In this document: one piece after another, positions 24,616-36,830 of the stretch | Layout: each line of letters starts with the position of its first letter | Position numbering within the stretch: position 1 is the first letter of the stretch | Translations under genes and position numbers: made by a program | The notes under the pieces: model-generated | Database searches by the model: none | What the model was told of the DNA's origin: nothing | Seen by the model: the letters and a program-made list of their open reading frames with translations, nothing else | DNA from: Rhizophagus irregularis | Taxonomy: Eukaryota; Glomeromycota; Glomeromycetes; Glomerales; Glomeraceae | Length of the DNA: 64,000 bases | Direction: 5' to 3' | Assembly: GCF_026210795.1 (NCBI RefSeq) | Contig: NC_089442.1 | Coordinates: 1,798,001-1,862,000, forward strand

Positions 24616-27486
24616 ATGGAAATTGTAAATGCAAATGATGAAAATTCTTTTGATCCAACACCAAGATTAAAATCTAGTCCTATACCAATTAAATTTATTT
24701 CTTTTAATATGTGGGATGAAAATTGTATTTATTGTGGAGAAAAATATATTAGGACGCTTCTTTGTTCTTGGCAAAAATATTGCAAAAAATGTTTATCACG
24801 TTATATTAATGATATAACTGATAATAATATATACTTGGATGTACACTATATAATGGACTTGGAATGTAGTGAGCATGAAATAGTAAATAGAACACAAGTA
24901 CCACAAAGTATTCAAGAATGCTGTGGAAATTGTGTGAGCATTTTATATTTTAAACAAATAGATGGAAATCCTATTAGTAATGATGGAACCGATAAAAATA
25001 TTTCCACTTTATACAATAAAGTGATTGAAAGTGAAAGAAATTGTAAATTATGTGGAAAGTCATCATATCAAGGAACAGATGAATGGACCAAATTATGTTC
25101 ATTATGTTCAGATTGTTATCTAATTTCTTTTGAATTGATAGAATCAACCTTAGTTAAAAAGCAAATTTCAATTCTTTACTTACCATGGTGGCGTAATAAA
25201 AGTCGTGATTGTAATATTTGTCATTCAAAATTAACAGTTACATCGGACTGTCAAAAGTATTGTGTAAAATGTTTTGTATTTTATGTTGGATGCAGATATT
25301 GTTTAACAACAAACATTCTTTTTGGACCTACGGATCAATCTCAATGTAAAAAATGTAAACGAATATCACTTATCGTAAACAGCAGTGAATACAGTGGTCT
25401 TGATGATTTTATTATTAACAATATTATACATGATAATTTATATAATTTAGAGATGAAAAAGTTTAAAGATATTGTAAAAAACATTGATAAATACTTTATA
25501 TCATACGATATATTAAGATCTATATTTTCTATTAAATTTCAAAAAAGAAAAAGTAGGATAGGACCAATTTTCTGGATCTCTTTTTCTCAATTTACAGATG
25601 TTGAAGAAATAGCAAAAGGAGGATATGGTATTATATATAAAGCAACTTGGTCAAGTAAAAATGAAACTGTCATTTTAAAAAGATTTGAAAATTCTAAAAA
25701 TATTGGCAAATATTTCTTAAATGAGGTAAAATATTTAAACATTTCTTATATAATTTTCTTCAAATTTAATTTAATTAAACTTTTAAATTTTTAAAAATAG
25801 TTAAAATCATGTCAACATTGTTTTAAATTTTATGGAAGTTATATTATTGAAACTTATGGCGTTACTAAAGATCCTGAATCAGAGGATTATATATTAGTTA
25901 TGAAATATGCGCCAAATGGAGATTTACATAAATATTTACAAAAGAATTTTACAAATCTTACATGGAATAACAAAAAACTACTTATTTTATATGACATTTC
26001 GAAGGGGTAAGTATGATATTTATTAATTATACTCTAAAATTTATGTTATTAACTTTTTATATTTTTAGACTTGAAACTATTCATAATAAAAAATTTATGC
26101 ATCGAGACTTCCATAGTGGGAACATATTATGTGATTCAGGTAGTGGTTATAGTAAGAATAAATATAAACATGATCAATTGCGAATTGGAGATCTAGGATT
26201 ATCACAAGCTGTAAATAATAAATCATCAAATAATGAAATATATGGAGTAATACCTTATATTGCACCGGAAATATTTAAAGGATCCGAATTTTCTAAAGAA
26301 GCTGATATTTATAGTTTTGGTATGATTATGTGGGAACTTACAACAGGTTGTAAACCTTTTAATAATGTTAAACATGATCATCATCTTATTTATAAAATTC
26401 TTGATGGAGAACGACCTAAAATTACAGAAGATACACCAGAATGTTATGCTAATTTAATGAAAAGTTGTTGGGATGCCGATCCAAAAAAAAGACCTTCTAT
26501 AAAAGATATTCGTTTGACTTTTGGTAGGTGGACATTTAAAAATGTAAATGAAGAAGAATTTGAACAAGCTGAAGCAAAGAGAAAGAAAATGATAGAATCA
26601 AAGAAGATTGGGCCGGAATTTGCTGAAAAACGACATTCGGGGGCTATTTATACAAGTAGACCATTAAGTGCTTTAATTTCTAAATGTTCATCTATCTATT
26701 CATCTTCAATTTCATTTGGTAAGCGAGGTATTATAAAAAAATATTGTTTGAATATTATCTATATACTGTAATTTTAAGAAATATGTTATAATCTTTAGAT
26801 TCCAATTATATCTCAGAATTAAAGGATGATAAAGACACTGAAAGGTATTTAAAATAGCGAAAAAAAATTTTATTTTAAATGATATAACTAATTATTTGAA
26901 TTTGTTAATTTATTTACTAGTTTATCATCACAAAATTTAAATTTTGCAAATCAAAAATTTTCAACCTCTCTAAATTCTAATTATATCTCAGAAGAATTAA
27001 AGTTTGATATACTAGACGATGAAAGGTATTTCAAATAACAAAAAAAAAATGTTTCTAAATGACACAACTAATTATTTTGATTTATTAATTTTTTAATTAG
27101 TTTATCATCACAAGATTTAAATTCTACGATTCAAAATTTAGATTCTAAATATATCTCAGCAGAATTAGAGCTTGATATAAACACTGAAGGGTATTTAAAA
27201 TAATGATAAAAAAAATCTAAAATGTTTTTAAATGACACAACTAATTATATGAATTTATTATAGTTTATCATCACAAAATTCAAGTTCTACAATTCAAAAT
27301 TTTTCAACCTCCTCAAAAAAGAGAAGAAATAAAGTTGGAACTCATGACGAGAGTGGTAAATATTTATCTAGCTCGATATTATTTTATTTTAATATTTACG
27401 TTAATATTTAACTTTATTGTTTAAATTAAATTTAAAAAAAAAATATCATAATAGGTAAACGTATTAAAACTAGTTTTAATCTATAA
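24616..27486 (+). CDS. kinase B: cysteine-rich N-terminus plus tyrosine-kinase-like domain
   Basis: Eight exons (24616-25725, 25801-26006, 26069-26718, 26799-26844, 26921-27025, 27101-27190, 27264-27355, 27455-27486) join to 776 residues. Exon boundaries and phases match kinase A except that one tail repeat exon is missing. The N-terminal 290 residues hold repeated CxxC pairs (CIYCGEKY, YCKKC, CCGNC, CKLCG, CSDCY, CNICH, CVKCF, CKKCKR). The kinase core has KGGYGIIYKATW, K355, HRDFHSGN with D452, DLG with D480, and IAPE. It is likely catalytically competent. The tail repeats read SLSSQNLNF...NYISEELKFDI-DDER and variants, ending GKRIKTSFNL. The gene is the inverted-duplicate partner of kinase A, about 13 kb away, with duplicated promoter. 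Its role is unknown; such kinases are strongly expanded in this fungal group. Confidence 0.9.
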
Positions 27487-29967
27487 AAGTTAAAATATTT
27501 CGTTATCCGTGTAACCGATTTCCAATAAATTTCATAAAGAAATTAGAATCCAGGATACTTTATATTAGAACTTAAATTTGCAATCTTTTTAATCTTTTTC
27601 ATTTCGTATAGAGATTACAATTTGTTAATGAATTTATAATAAATATCTACTTTTATATTTAAAGGATATTATAAATCAAATAATGTTTTCCTGAGATTTG
27701 TTTCTAATGCTATTTTAAAAGTTACTTCTTTGGGTAGCAGAAATAGAGCAAAATCTTAGATTCGGGAAATGTCATTGTTGACCGAGTTTACGGTAAAATA
27801 ACATAATATACATAATTTTAGAATTTGATTGATACGCAAATAAAATTATCATTGACTTCACGCAGAACAAAATAGACGAAAAAACTTTTTGAAGCCACAT
27901 TAAGGATAACATAGGACCCAGAAATATATATAAAAGGGTCAGGTTTGAGTTTGCGTATTTTGAACTAAAAAAAATCATGAAAATCTTCCTATTATAGTAA
28001 CCGACTGACATTATCATAATTCTGGCCCTGAAAAAATGCGTACAGCTCATAGTAAAAAATTTTTTTCATCACCTGACCCCTATATATATATTTCTGGGCC
28101 CTGATAACATTAATTTTTAGAAACCACTTTTTGTATTTAAGTTAGTTTAAGATTGAGTAGACCTATATTATATGCGTTATATTTTTGTTTTACGAGATTT
28201 TACTATAACGAGCTTTTGAATGAAAATTCAAAATAATAAATGTAAATTTACTGTATATCAGCCAGCCGCCATTTAATTTTTGCGCTCACTTTTTCGTAAG
28301 AGTTGACGTCACTATATCGATAAGGAAATTTTAATTTATGCCGACATTTAAAGTCATTACGTAAGAAGTATATGAACTATTTTTTCATTCGGTAGTACAG
28401 TATGAGAAACGCTGCGGCATTATTTGTTTTACAAAGTTAAAAATACTCAAAAACTAGGAAACATTAAGCCTAGTTAAACTAGTTAACAGACTTCCAATCT
28501 TTACTTTTGAATAATTTATAGAATCAAAAACACGTTATTTGATAAAATAAATATTTTATAAATTTATATACGTAATTTGTTTCGTTATAGTAAATTAAAA
28601 ATTGTTTGAAATAAAAAAATAAGTTCTCAATGGATAAAAATTTTAGTTGTATAAAAAGAACAAAAAAAATAGTTAGGAGTTTTGAGGCGATAAGTATTGA
28701 ATTATTAAAGGATATCAGCTAACATTATACTTCTTAAAAGACTTAATTCAAAATAAATTAGGGCAGTAAGTCTTAACCCACCCCACATAATATATAAAAT
28801 CTTATGCGACCTTTCTTTACCCACCCCTAAAATATTACTAAAATATTACGTAATCCCTTATACAATCAGAGTATACTAGCGCAATAAAAATTATTAAGTA
28901 AAATTATGTCTATTAGACGGTACTTTAATTATTACGGATGATAATAGGAAAAATTATGGTAAAGCAATCAAAGCATAAAATATAGCGATTTTTTCTAATA
29001 AACTTCATTCGTGTGGAAAGTTTAATGAGATGTACTGTATAGCGATGGATTGTTAAAGTTTTAAATTCACCTTACTAAAGGTTATTACACAAAGAGCAAA
29101 GAACATGAATTGAAAATTCAAATACCAAAGAATTTATTTCTACTTTTATTATCTTGAGAATTTCGAACTTTGAAGCTTTAAAAGAGCTTTTCTCGGATTA
29201 AGTAAAACAATATATACTAATTAAATTTTTATATAGAACATTTGATATATTTTTTAATTCAGAATTGACTAATTGTAGGCGACGATAAAACTCAATAAGG
29301 AATACGACTATACGAATCAGAATTCAAATTGTTTGTTATCGCAATACCTTTTATGGCATTATACGAAAATTGTTTGGCTAATCGTATCATAATCGCTAAA
29401 AAAGCGCGTTTGTTTATCTAAGAAATGGATTATGATAGATTTTTTTCATGTAATACTTTTTATAAAGCTAAGTACAATCTTATTAATCTTTGATTATTAT
29501 TATTATTATTATTTGTTTTCAGTAGAAAATATTGTTATTCGTAGAATGATCTGAAAAATTGACCGCTACACCTCACATAATTGAAATGTTCGTATTGTAA
29601 ATGAGAGCATAACACAATAAATATCATTGAAAGGTTTATATGATACTTTCGATATTTCACAACTATCTAATGACTAAATTATGATAGGCTACAAAACATA
29701 TTTACACTAAATATGGTAAGTATATTGTAATTTGTGCAACTTAACTAAGTGGTGGCATTTTTATTATTTTCTCATTCTATCCGTTAATGGGATCCCTTGT
29801 GTTTTAAGTTGCACTAAATAAATTTGAGTTAGGTTACACCGATGATCACAATTTACACAATTTACACAAGGCGCTTGAATTAGAATACAAGTTTTTTTTT
29901 TAAAAAAATATTTCTCACGAATTCTTTTTTTCTTACGATAAAAAACACACTAAAAATTTATTTTAAA
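27487..29967. other. intergenic region with foldback element
   Basis: No gene is seen. An inverted repeat at 27913-28102 is listed separately and accounts for the frame at 27772-28050. 28255-28430 matches the DNA on both sides of the retroelement at 57734-60636 and represents its unoccupied counterpart. 29490-29515 is a short ATT run. The last 50 bases are A/T-rich, before the BTB start. Confidence 0.6.
27913..28102. repeat. 190-bp foldback with 32-bp arms
   Basis: Arm 27913-27944 (AGGACCCAGAAATATATATA then AAAGGGTCAGGT) pairs with arm 28071-28102 (ACCTGACCCCTATATATATA then TTTCTGGGCCCT). By eye 29 of 32 positions match. The 126-base spacer has no coding capacity. This resembles a MITE or a long hairpin; no target duplication was identified. 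Confidence 0.75.
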
Positions 29968-31466
29968 ATGACTTTTGAATTTTATACTAGATTATCTCAA
30001 AGTTTTTCTCAATTACTTGATGACGCAAATGACCATGATATTATTATCAAAGTTGGAGGAAATTCAAATACAAAAGAATTTCGTGCTCACTCATATATAT
30101 TAAAAGCTCGATCTCCTTATTTCAAAAGAGCTCTTTCACAGGACTGGGCTATAAAGAAAAACAATATGTATAATTTTACTAAACCGAATATCTCTCCCAT
30201 TACATTTGAGATTATTCTTAGGTAATTATATATTTTTGTTTTCTTATGTGATATTAAAATTTAACGTATTTAATGATTATTATTATTATCAGATATATGT
30301 ATACTGGTATTCTTGATTTAAAAGGTAGCGATTGCTCAGATATTCTAGATCTTCTCGTGGTATCTGATGAATTACTTATTGAAGAATTGGTTACGTTTAT
30401 ACAAGATTACTTTTATGAATATAAAATTGATTGGTTGAGACAAAATAGTTCCAAGGTTTTTCATACGGTAATTAAATTGGAAAGTTGTAAAAAACTTCAA
30501 GAATATTGTTATGAAATTATTTACGAATTTCCAAAACCTTTTTTAAATTCCCTTGAATTTCCAAGATTAGAAAAAAGTATTTTACTTGAATTAGTTAAAC
30601 AAGATTTAATAATTGAAGAAATTGAATTATGGAATTATCTTTTTAAATGGGGAATCGTTCATACTCCTGAATTAGAAGGAAAGAGTATAACTGATTTAAG
30701 TAAATGGGATGAAGAAGATTTCTTAGCTTTAAAAAATACTTTAAACCCATTTATCTCTCATGTTAGATTTTTCGATATTTCTTCAAGAGATTTTCATACT
30801 ATTATCTGGCCTTTTAAAAAAGTGTTACCCGAAATACTCTGTGAGGATGTATTGTCATTTCATATGGCTGGTAATATACCTGAAAATAAATTACCTTCTC
30901 GTAATGGAATTGTAACTAATGATTCAGTTATCATTAGATCAAAACATGCCGCAATCCTTGTTAACTGGGCTCTAAAAAAGGATGATGATACAAAAATACC
31001 AAAAAATAAATATAAATTTCAACTTATTCATCGTGGAAGTAATGATGGTTTTAGTGTTAAAACTATGCGTAGTGCATGTAGTAATAAAGGTCCAATTTTT
31101 TTAATCGTCAAAATTAAAGAAAATGGAACTATAATTGGTGGTTTTAATCCTCTCGGTTATAAGAATGATAATTATTATGGTAAAAATAGAGAATATTTTG
31201 GTACAACTAATGATAGTTTTATTTTTTCTTTGGGTAATAATAAAGATTGTAAAAAAATTATTAGTAGAGTTACCAATGAATTTTATGCGATATGTGAATC
31301 ACGCTACACAAATCTTGCTTTAAGTTTTGGTAATAGCGATTTAATTATTAAGGGTACATATGGTACGTGCAAAAAATGTTATTATCAATGTGAAATTTTA
31401 GATACTGATATTTTCTCAATTGAAGAAATTGAAATCTTTAAATTTTATGTTGAAAAAAACAAATAA
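29968..31466 (+). CDS. BTB-BACK-TLDc domain protein 2
   Basis: Two exons (29968-30221 and 30293-31466) give 475 residues. The intron falls at exactly the same codon as in the paralog at 19745 and restores ILRYMYTGILDL. BTB (NDHDIIIKVGGNSNTKEFRAH), BACK (DILDLLVVSDELLIEELV, EEIELWNYLFKWG) and TLDc (SVIIRSKHAAILVNW, FQLIHRGSNDGF, IIGGFNPLGY, SFIFSLGNN) are all intact. Differences from paralog 1 are mostly conservative substitutions, so both copies appear functional. It is a likely CUL3 adaptor or stress-response protein by family. It lies downstream of kinase B in the same orientation; no shared promoter is evident. Confidence 0.92.
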
Positions 31467-33795
31467 CTTACATTATTTTAAAAACTTTATTATTGAATAT
31501 TTTTTTGCATTATGTTTTAGTTAATTTGTTCTACAGTTTTAATAATTTTACTATAAAGATAGAGAGATATTACTAGTTACTATTTATTTCTTCGTTATCA
31601 TAACAATGGCATATTTAGTATAGATATTTTAATGATTATAAATTATAAATTTATTTAAGACGAAATAATATATAATTTCTTATATCCTTAAAAAAAAAAA
31701 TATATTTTTTTTTCAAAATTTACAATTTTCATAATGTACATATAATAAGTATTCGGGTACCATATTACTGATATTAGCTACTGCGACCTCTTCATCAAAT
31801 AACTTATAACTGTTGAACTAAAACTATTAATTATTTCATACCTCGTTTCTTATTGTTCCCGCGTTTAACTTATTGAGGCTTACGTTTCGCGTGCTTTTTT
31901 TTGGTTGATGAGCCCGCCTTAAATTTGAGACATTCTCATTAAAAAAATTCAGAAATGTTTTTAAAAATATAATATTTTTTTGAGTTAAAATCAACAAAAT
32001 TTAAATGAATATACGATGTGATAACTCGAAAATAGTAAAAAAAAATGTCTTTTCCTATATAGATGTATTTGAAAAATATTCATTATTATTTGTAACTGAA
32101 AACATAAATGATCATTTTCAAGAAAACACGGTGTTGCATGAAAAAGAATATTTTGTAGTAAATTTAGAACGTAAATATTGGGAAGAGTTCAAAGTTATGG
32201 AAATAATGAAAATACATCAATTTATCCGTTGCACGGCGATGGCCAGAAATACAATTATGTTAGCCGTCCATTATATTAAATATCTTTTATCTACTGGGAG
32301 ATTATCTTTTTATAATTCCAGTGAAAATATTGTTGCCGCACAAATCAGTTGAAGGGTGAGGGACAAACTCAAATAGTTTAAAGATACCTCAAACACCCCA
32401 TCATCATTGGACAATCTAAAGAAACAAAATAAAAATTGTAAGTATACATCATAATTATTAAGGTAAACATCCCGGGCTTAACACGGTAACATCTAAACAC
32501 ATATCCTATTCACCACAACCGGACTTAAACATGGTAGCTTTTCAGATAATTAAATGAAGAAGGACGTTCATTGACTGGTAACTATCGCAAACTGTGCCAC
32601 GTTGCGCTTCCAGTTCTTTATCAATTATCCTAGTGGCAGCGTAACTTCAGATATGTATAACTCAGCATTGCTTAGTGGCTCACCTATTCGATATTATAGC
32701 TTTTTAAATTTGTTGTATCTTATCTTCGTATAGAAAGGTTAATATCTATTTCGTAAAACTTGAGACTTGTAAGTCAGAAGGATGAATATTTATTGTTTAC
32801 AGAGAAGGTCAATATCTTTTTCGTAAAACTTGACTTGTAATTTAGGGTATTGTTTAGAGAAAGATTATTTTTTTCTTTTAGGCTATTTAAGCGGATGATC
32901 ATAATGGTCTTTTGTTACTTTCTTATTACGTTAAACCACTATAATTAGATATACTATTTTTCTGACACGTGCCTGTATCAGTATGTTTTGTTTTGATTAT
33001 TGCGTCAGGTTTTGCTTGTCATTTTCTTGTGTAACACGAATATCCGACCTTCTGACCATAAAATTTTAGGTTATATACTCATATATGGTTCGCCAATATT
33101 AAAATGATATTAATTTTGTTTTCCACCAATTTTTTTTATTATAAAGACTGAAGTAAATTATTAAATTAAAAGGTTTTTAAATATGACTAATTAACTACCC
33201 TTGAAGAACAATAATTCAAAGGTTCAAATTCGAAGATTCAAACATCAATTTCCGTATCATGCATCACATATTTTGAATGTTAAAATTTTAGAATATTAAC
33301 TTCACTTGGTTTAAATTCGAATAACCTAATTTGTATACTATGTTAAGGTGACGCAAATATTTATAGCAAGCGAACCATTTGACTTGAATGGCATATTGAG
33401 GGCGAAACTGTTTTGTGATTTATGAAACTTTTCTCAAACTCTGAAACATTGGTCCAAACTTTCAACCTGCTCAAACTTTCCTATCCTCCAAAACTTTTAA
33501 GTCTTGAATTACTTGGTCCAGACCTAATTTAACGTTGATTTTATATGTATCTTATTATTTTAAAATTAAAATATTAGTTGTTTCTTGTTTTCTTCGTAAA
33601 ATTGTACATAAATTTACATAGCATCAATTACTTCATCAGCTTCAAAAATAGTGAAACTTTTATTTTAGTTCATATAACATAATTTGCCATATAGTGGTTC
33701 GGTCTATTTTCGTCCTGTTTTGATCACAAATATTTTTTTTTATATGGAAAATTACCAATTTAGTTTAATTGAAATTTTTTATTTTTTTTTCTATT

Positions 33796-33934
33796 TTGGA
33801 GTGACACAAAAACTTGTGATACATCCTGCTTCAACAACACATTAACGGATAAAGAATAATTAGTTGTGAATGTGAATAAATAATACGTTTCTCTGTTGAC
33901 ATGAACACATAGATGATATCAAAGAATAAATAAG
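33796..33934 (+). pseudogene. relic of MET17 last exon (copy 2)
   Basis: GGAGTGACACAAAAACTTGT, CATCCTGCTTCAACAACACAT, AACGGATAAAGAATAAT, CTCTGTTGACATGAACACAT and GATGATATCAAAGAATAAAT follow the order of the functional exon at 12562-12760. Stops and indels are present throughout. It lies downstream of BTB gene 2, as copy 1 lies downstream of BTB gene 1. Confidence 0.75.
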
Positions 33935-33979
33935 ATTATGAGAATGCGCTTGGAAAAATAATATTATACTAGTCTTTGA

Positions 33980-34130
33980 CTAAGTACGGACTGATCCATC
34001 TTTAATATTTTATTAAAAAAACTCAATAGTGATATAGGCCAAAAGACTAGCCATGGACCGCTGGACCGGTCCTGACTGCCGAAAAAGTTGACCGGACCGG
34101 AACAGACTGATCCAACCCTAGGTCCATTGA
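33980..34130. repeat. GGACCGG-rich palindromic repeat
   Basis: The stretch contains CCATGGACCG, CTGGACCGGTCCTG, GACCGGACCGG and CCTAGGTCC, all overlapping palindromes built on GGACC/GGTCC. TACGGACTGATCCATC near the start is echoed by CAGACTGATCCAACC near the end. It looks like a small non-coding dispersed element. Confidence 0.55.
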
Positions 34131-34220
34131 TTTCATATTTATAAAATCGTCATGAATAAAAAAATTTCTCAATAATAAATAAATTTATTAAGCAACTTTT
34201 ATTAACACATATGCATGAAA

Positions 34221-35735
34221 CTAATCAATATTCATTGTAAAATCATCAAAATTAATGGATAAATCTCTATAACTTTGAATTCTAATATTATGTAACTTGA
34301 ATTCCTTTACTATATCTTTCAAATCAGATAATTCTCTACGTTTTTTAATATTCTCAATAGCTAAATATCTAACTCTTTTTTCCTTCATAATATATTTCTT
34401 TATATAAGGTAAAATATCATCACTACCACCTTGTCGAAATATTAATAATTTATTAATAAAAATATCTTGAGAATTTTCCAAGAAAACTTTAAAATCATTT
34501 TCTTTAATAACAAGAGACAAATTTATATATTCTAATTTATTAGGAAGAATTTGTCCTAAATTTTGTAATATTATTGAATTACCAATTGATAAATGACGAT
34601 TATCTTCCCATATATGAATTGAAAGATAATTAAGATTTTTTTTAATACTTTCAATTAAATCAAATATTTTATAAGTAATTTGAATTTCAAATTCAAATAA
34701 ATCAAGAAATTTAATATTTTTACAATATTTTATAAATAATTCTAATAATATTTTTCTTGGTATTGTATTACGATTAAAATCGAAACCGAAATTTTCTAAA
34801 GAATCACCAGATTTTTGTAATAATAAATGTAATGATTCAATTTGAAATAATTCATTTATAAATAAAGATTTCAATTTAAATGGTTTAGTTAAATTAATAA
34901 TTTGTTGAATAAAATCAGTATTTAAAAAAGAACAATAAAGAATATTAACAGATTCTAAAACATTTAATTGTTCAAATATTTTATAAAAATTGAATATATC
35001 ATTAAAATTAACATGATAAAAAGTGATTGTATTTAAAGTATTTGAACAATTATATTCTTTTAATAATAATAATGATTGATATGAAGGTAAATCATCATAA
35101 CCTATTAAAATTTTCTTAAGATTTTGTTGTAAATTAATTATTTCTGTTATACGATTTTTAATTAATTTAAATTCATCATAATCTCCGATAAAAAGTTTCA
35201 AATTTTTAATATTATGAATAAAATTTTTATTCTGTAAAATTAATTCAAGAATCTTATCAAGACATGTATTATAATAAGTACTTGAGACCTCAATTTCTAG
35301 GGTATGTAAATTTACTTCATTTTCAATAAATATTTTAAATAATGATATACACATATCATTTAACCCAGTTACTGAATATAATCCAATTTTAGGTTTTGAA
35401 GTTTCTAACCATTTCGCAATACAAAAAGTAAATTTATATGTATACAAATATTTTAAAAATTTAGGATAATTGAATAATGTATTTGAAGGTAATAATAATG
35501 AATCATTATTAATTTTAGATTCATTTAATTTCGTTTTAAAATAAGTTTCAATAAAATTAAAATTATTTGTAGGAATTGAAAATGGATTTTCCCATAATAA
35601 TGGAATCGTTAGGCGACACCATAATCTATTAATTAAAATGCATGAATGTAAAGTTGAATAATCATTCTGAAAATATTTTATAATTTTATATGTTAATTCA
35701 GGTAAATCTCCTGAAAATATTTTTGAACATGACAT
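34221..35735 (-). CDS. F-box and leucine-rich-repeat-like protein
   Basis: Single exon, 504 residues. I chose the methionine of MSCSKIFSGDLPELTYKIIK because that is where the F-box begins. The frame remains open for 40 more codons upstream, but those are hydrophobic and atypical. The F-box (about 1-50) reads SGDLPELTYKIIKYFQNDYSTLHSCILINRLWCRLTIPLLWENP. Residues 120-490 contain irregular leucine/isoleucine-rich units (LNTITFYHVNF, LESVNILYCSF, LKSLFINELF, IKFLDLFEF, LNYLSIHIW), consistent with a degenerate LRR solenoid. F-box proteins link substrates to SKP1-CUL1 ubiquitin ligases; the substrate is unknown. This is a strongly expanded family in these fungi. No frame break was seen. Confidence 0.9.
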   Translation of the reverse strand: MSCSKIFSGDLPELTYKIIKYFQNDYSTLHSCILINRLWCRLTIPLLWENPFSIPTNNFNFIETYFKTKLNESKINNDSLLLPSNTLFNYPKFLKYLYTYKFTFCIAKWLETSKPKIGLYSVTGLNDMCISLFKIFIENEVNLHTLEIEVSSTYYNTCLDKILELILQNKNFIHNIKNLKLFIGDYDEFKLIKNRITEIINLQQNLKKILIGYDDLPSYQSLLLLKEYNCSNTLNTITFYHVNFNDIFNFYKIFEQLNVLESVNILYCSFLNTDFIQQIINLTKPFKLKSLFINELFQIESLHLLLQKSGDSLENFGFDFNRNTIPRKILLELFIKYCKNIKFLDLFEFEIQITYKIFDLIESIKKNLNYLSIHIWEDNRHLSIGNSIILQNLGQILPNKLEYINLSLVIKENDFKVFLENSQDIFINKLLIFRQGGSDDILPYIKKYIMKEKRVRYLAIENIKKRRELSDLKDIVKEFKLHNIRIQSYRDLSINFDDFTMNID

Positions 35736-36139
35736 ATTGTAATTAAAAAAATTAAAAAGTGAAAAGGTGAAACATAAAAATGATAAAATTATTATTACGT
35801 CGGACTGAGTAAATTTATATTCATTTTCGTGATGATGATTTCGATATTGTCGCACAATTCGTCAATCTTAATGGTGGTCGATTAATTGATTATACTACTC
35901 AATTTACTATACATATTTAGTTATTTTATGGTATTATTTTAGCTAGAACAAGCCATTTTGAATCTATTTTCTGACATCCCGAAATAAATGAATATGAAAA
36001 AAAAAATACTATTAAATTCTTCAATTCTCAAATTTGCGGTTGTAACTTAATAGAGATAGGTCCAAAGCAATTTAAGTATAAACCGGGAATTTTTGAAATT
36101 TCTCTATGGAGCTACTCCTATGTTGATCCAAACCTTAAA

Positions 36140-36830
36140 TGGTGAAAAAATGAAAAAAAAAACTAACCCGAAAGAGTGAGAAAAAAATTTCAAGTTTGGA
36201 AAAAAAACCCAACCCGAAAAAAAAATAGGGGAAAAAATTGAAAATTTCAAAAAGAACAAGATTTGTTTGAAAAAAAAAAATCAAAAAATGAAAATTATAA
36301 AAAAATTTTGGGTTTAAAAGAAAAAAAAAACCGGTCACTATCAGGTTAGTACCTTTTCATTTTTTTATTTTAAAATGCCTTTTTTTTTTACCGTTCTAAT
36401 AGACTTGAAATTTTTTCTGAAATTTTAATTATCGGTTTTTTAGTTCATACCGAAAAATAAATTTTTTTAATCAGTTTTTTTATTTTCAGTTTTTTTTTTT
36501 AGTTCAATACCGAAAAATAAATTTTTTTTTTTTTACTAAAAAAAAAAATCTTTTTAATCAAATTTTTTTATTTTCGGTTTTTTTTAGTTCAATACCGAAT
36601 AATTTTTTGGTTTTTTTATTCTCGATCTTTTTTCAAAACAAAAAAAAAATTTTTTTAATTGTTTTTTTTTATTTTTAGTTTTTTATTTTGATTTTGGTAT
36701 TATTTTACATTTTGTTGAATTTTTGTTTATTGATTGATAATAATAATAATTAATGCCAATAAAAAGACTTTGTTTTTACTATTATTTTTTTTATTATTCA
36801 TTTTTTTGGTTTTCTCCAATTATAGTAAAT
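36140..36830. repeat. homopolymer-rich low-complexity tract
   Basis: Long A runs (36140-36330) switch to long T runs (36360-36700). In the T-rich half, TTCAATACCGAAAAATAAAT with flanking CGGTTTTTT recurs at least three times (around 36450, 36500 and 36590), so it is partly a degenerate tandem repeat. The strand switch A to T gives an overall imperfect inverted symmetry. A similar T-rich tract occurs near 7225-7545. Confidence 0.6.

Larger units (their letters stand above)
31467..34220. other. intergenic region, duplicated BTB downstream flank
   Basis: 31840-33540 resembles 21700-22340 (shared GTTTAACTTATTGAGGCTT/GCTTTTAACTTTTAAGGCTT-type segments, and TGACGCAAATATTTATRGCA at 22160 and 33351). 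A MET17 exon relic (33796-33934) and a GGACCGG-rich repeat (33980-34130) are listed separately. The 115-codon frame at 32005-32352 has no recognised domain and no support. Confidence 0.55.

Noticed and set aside
32005-32352. 115-codon frame downstream of BTB gene 2
   Set aside because: No recognisable domain, no counterpart kept open in the duplicated flank of BTB gene 1; not enough support to call a gene.
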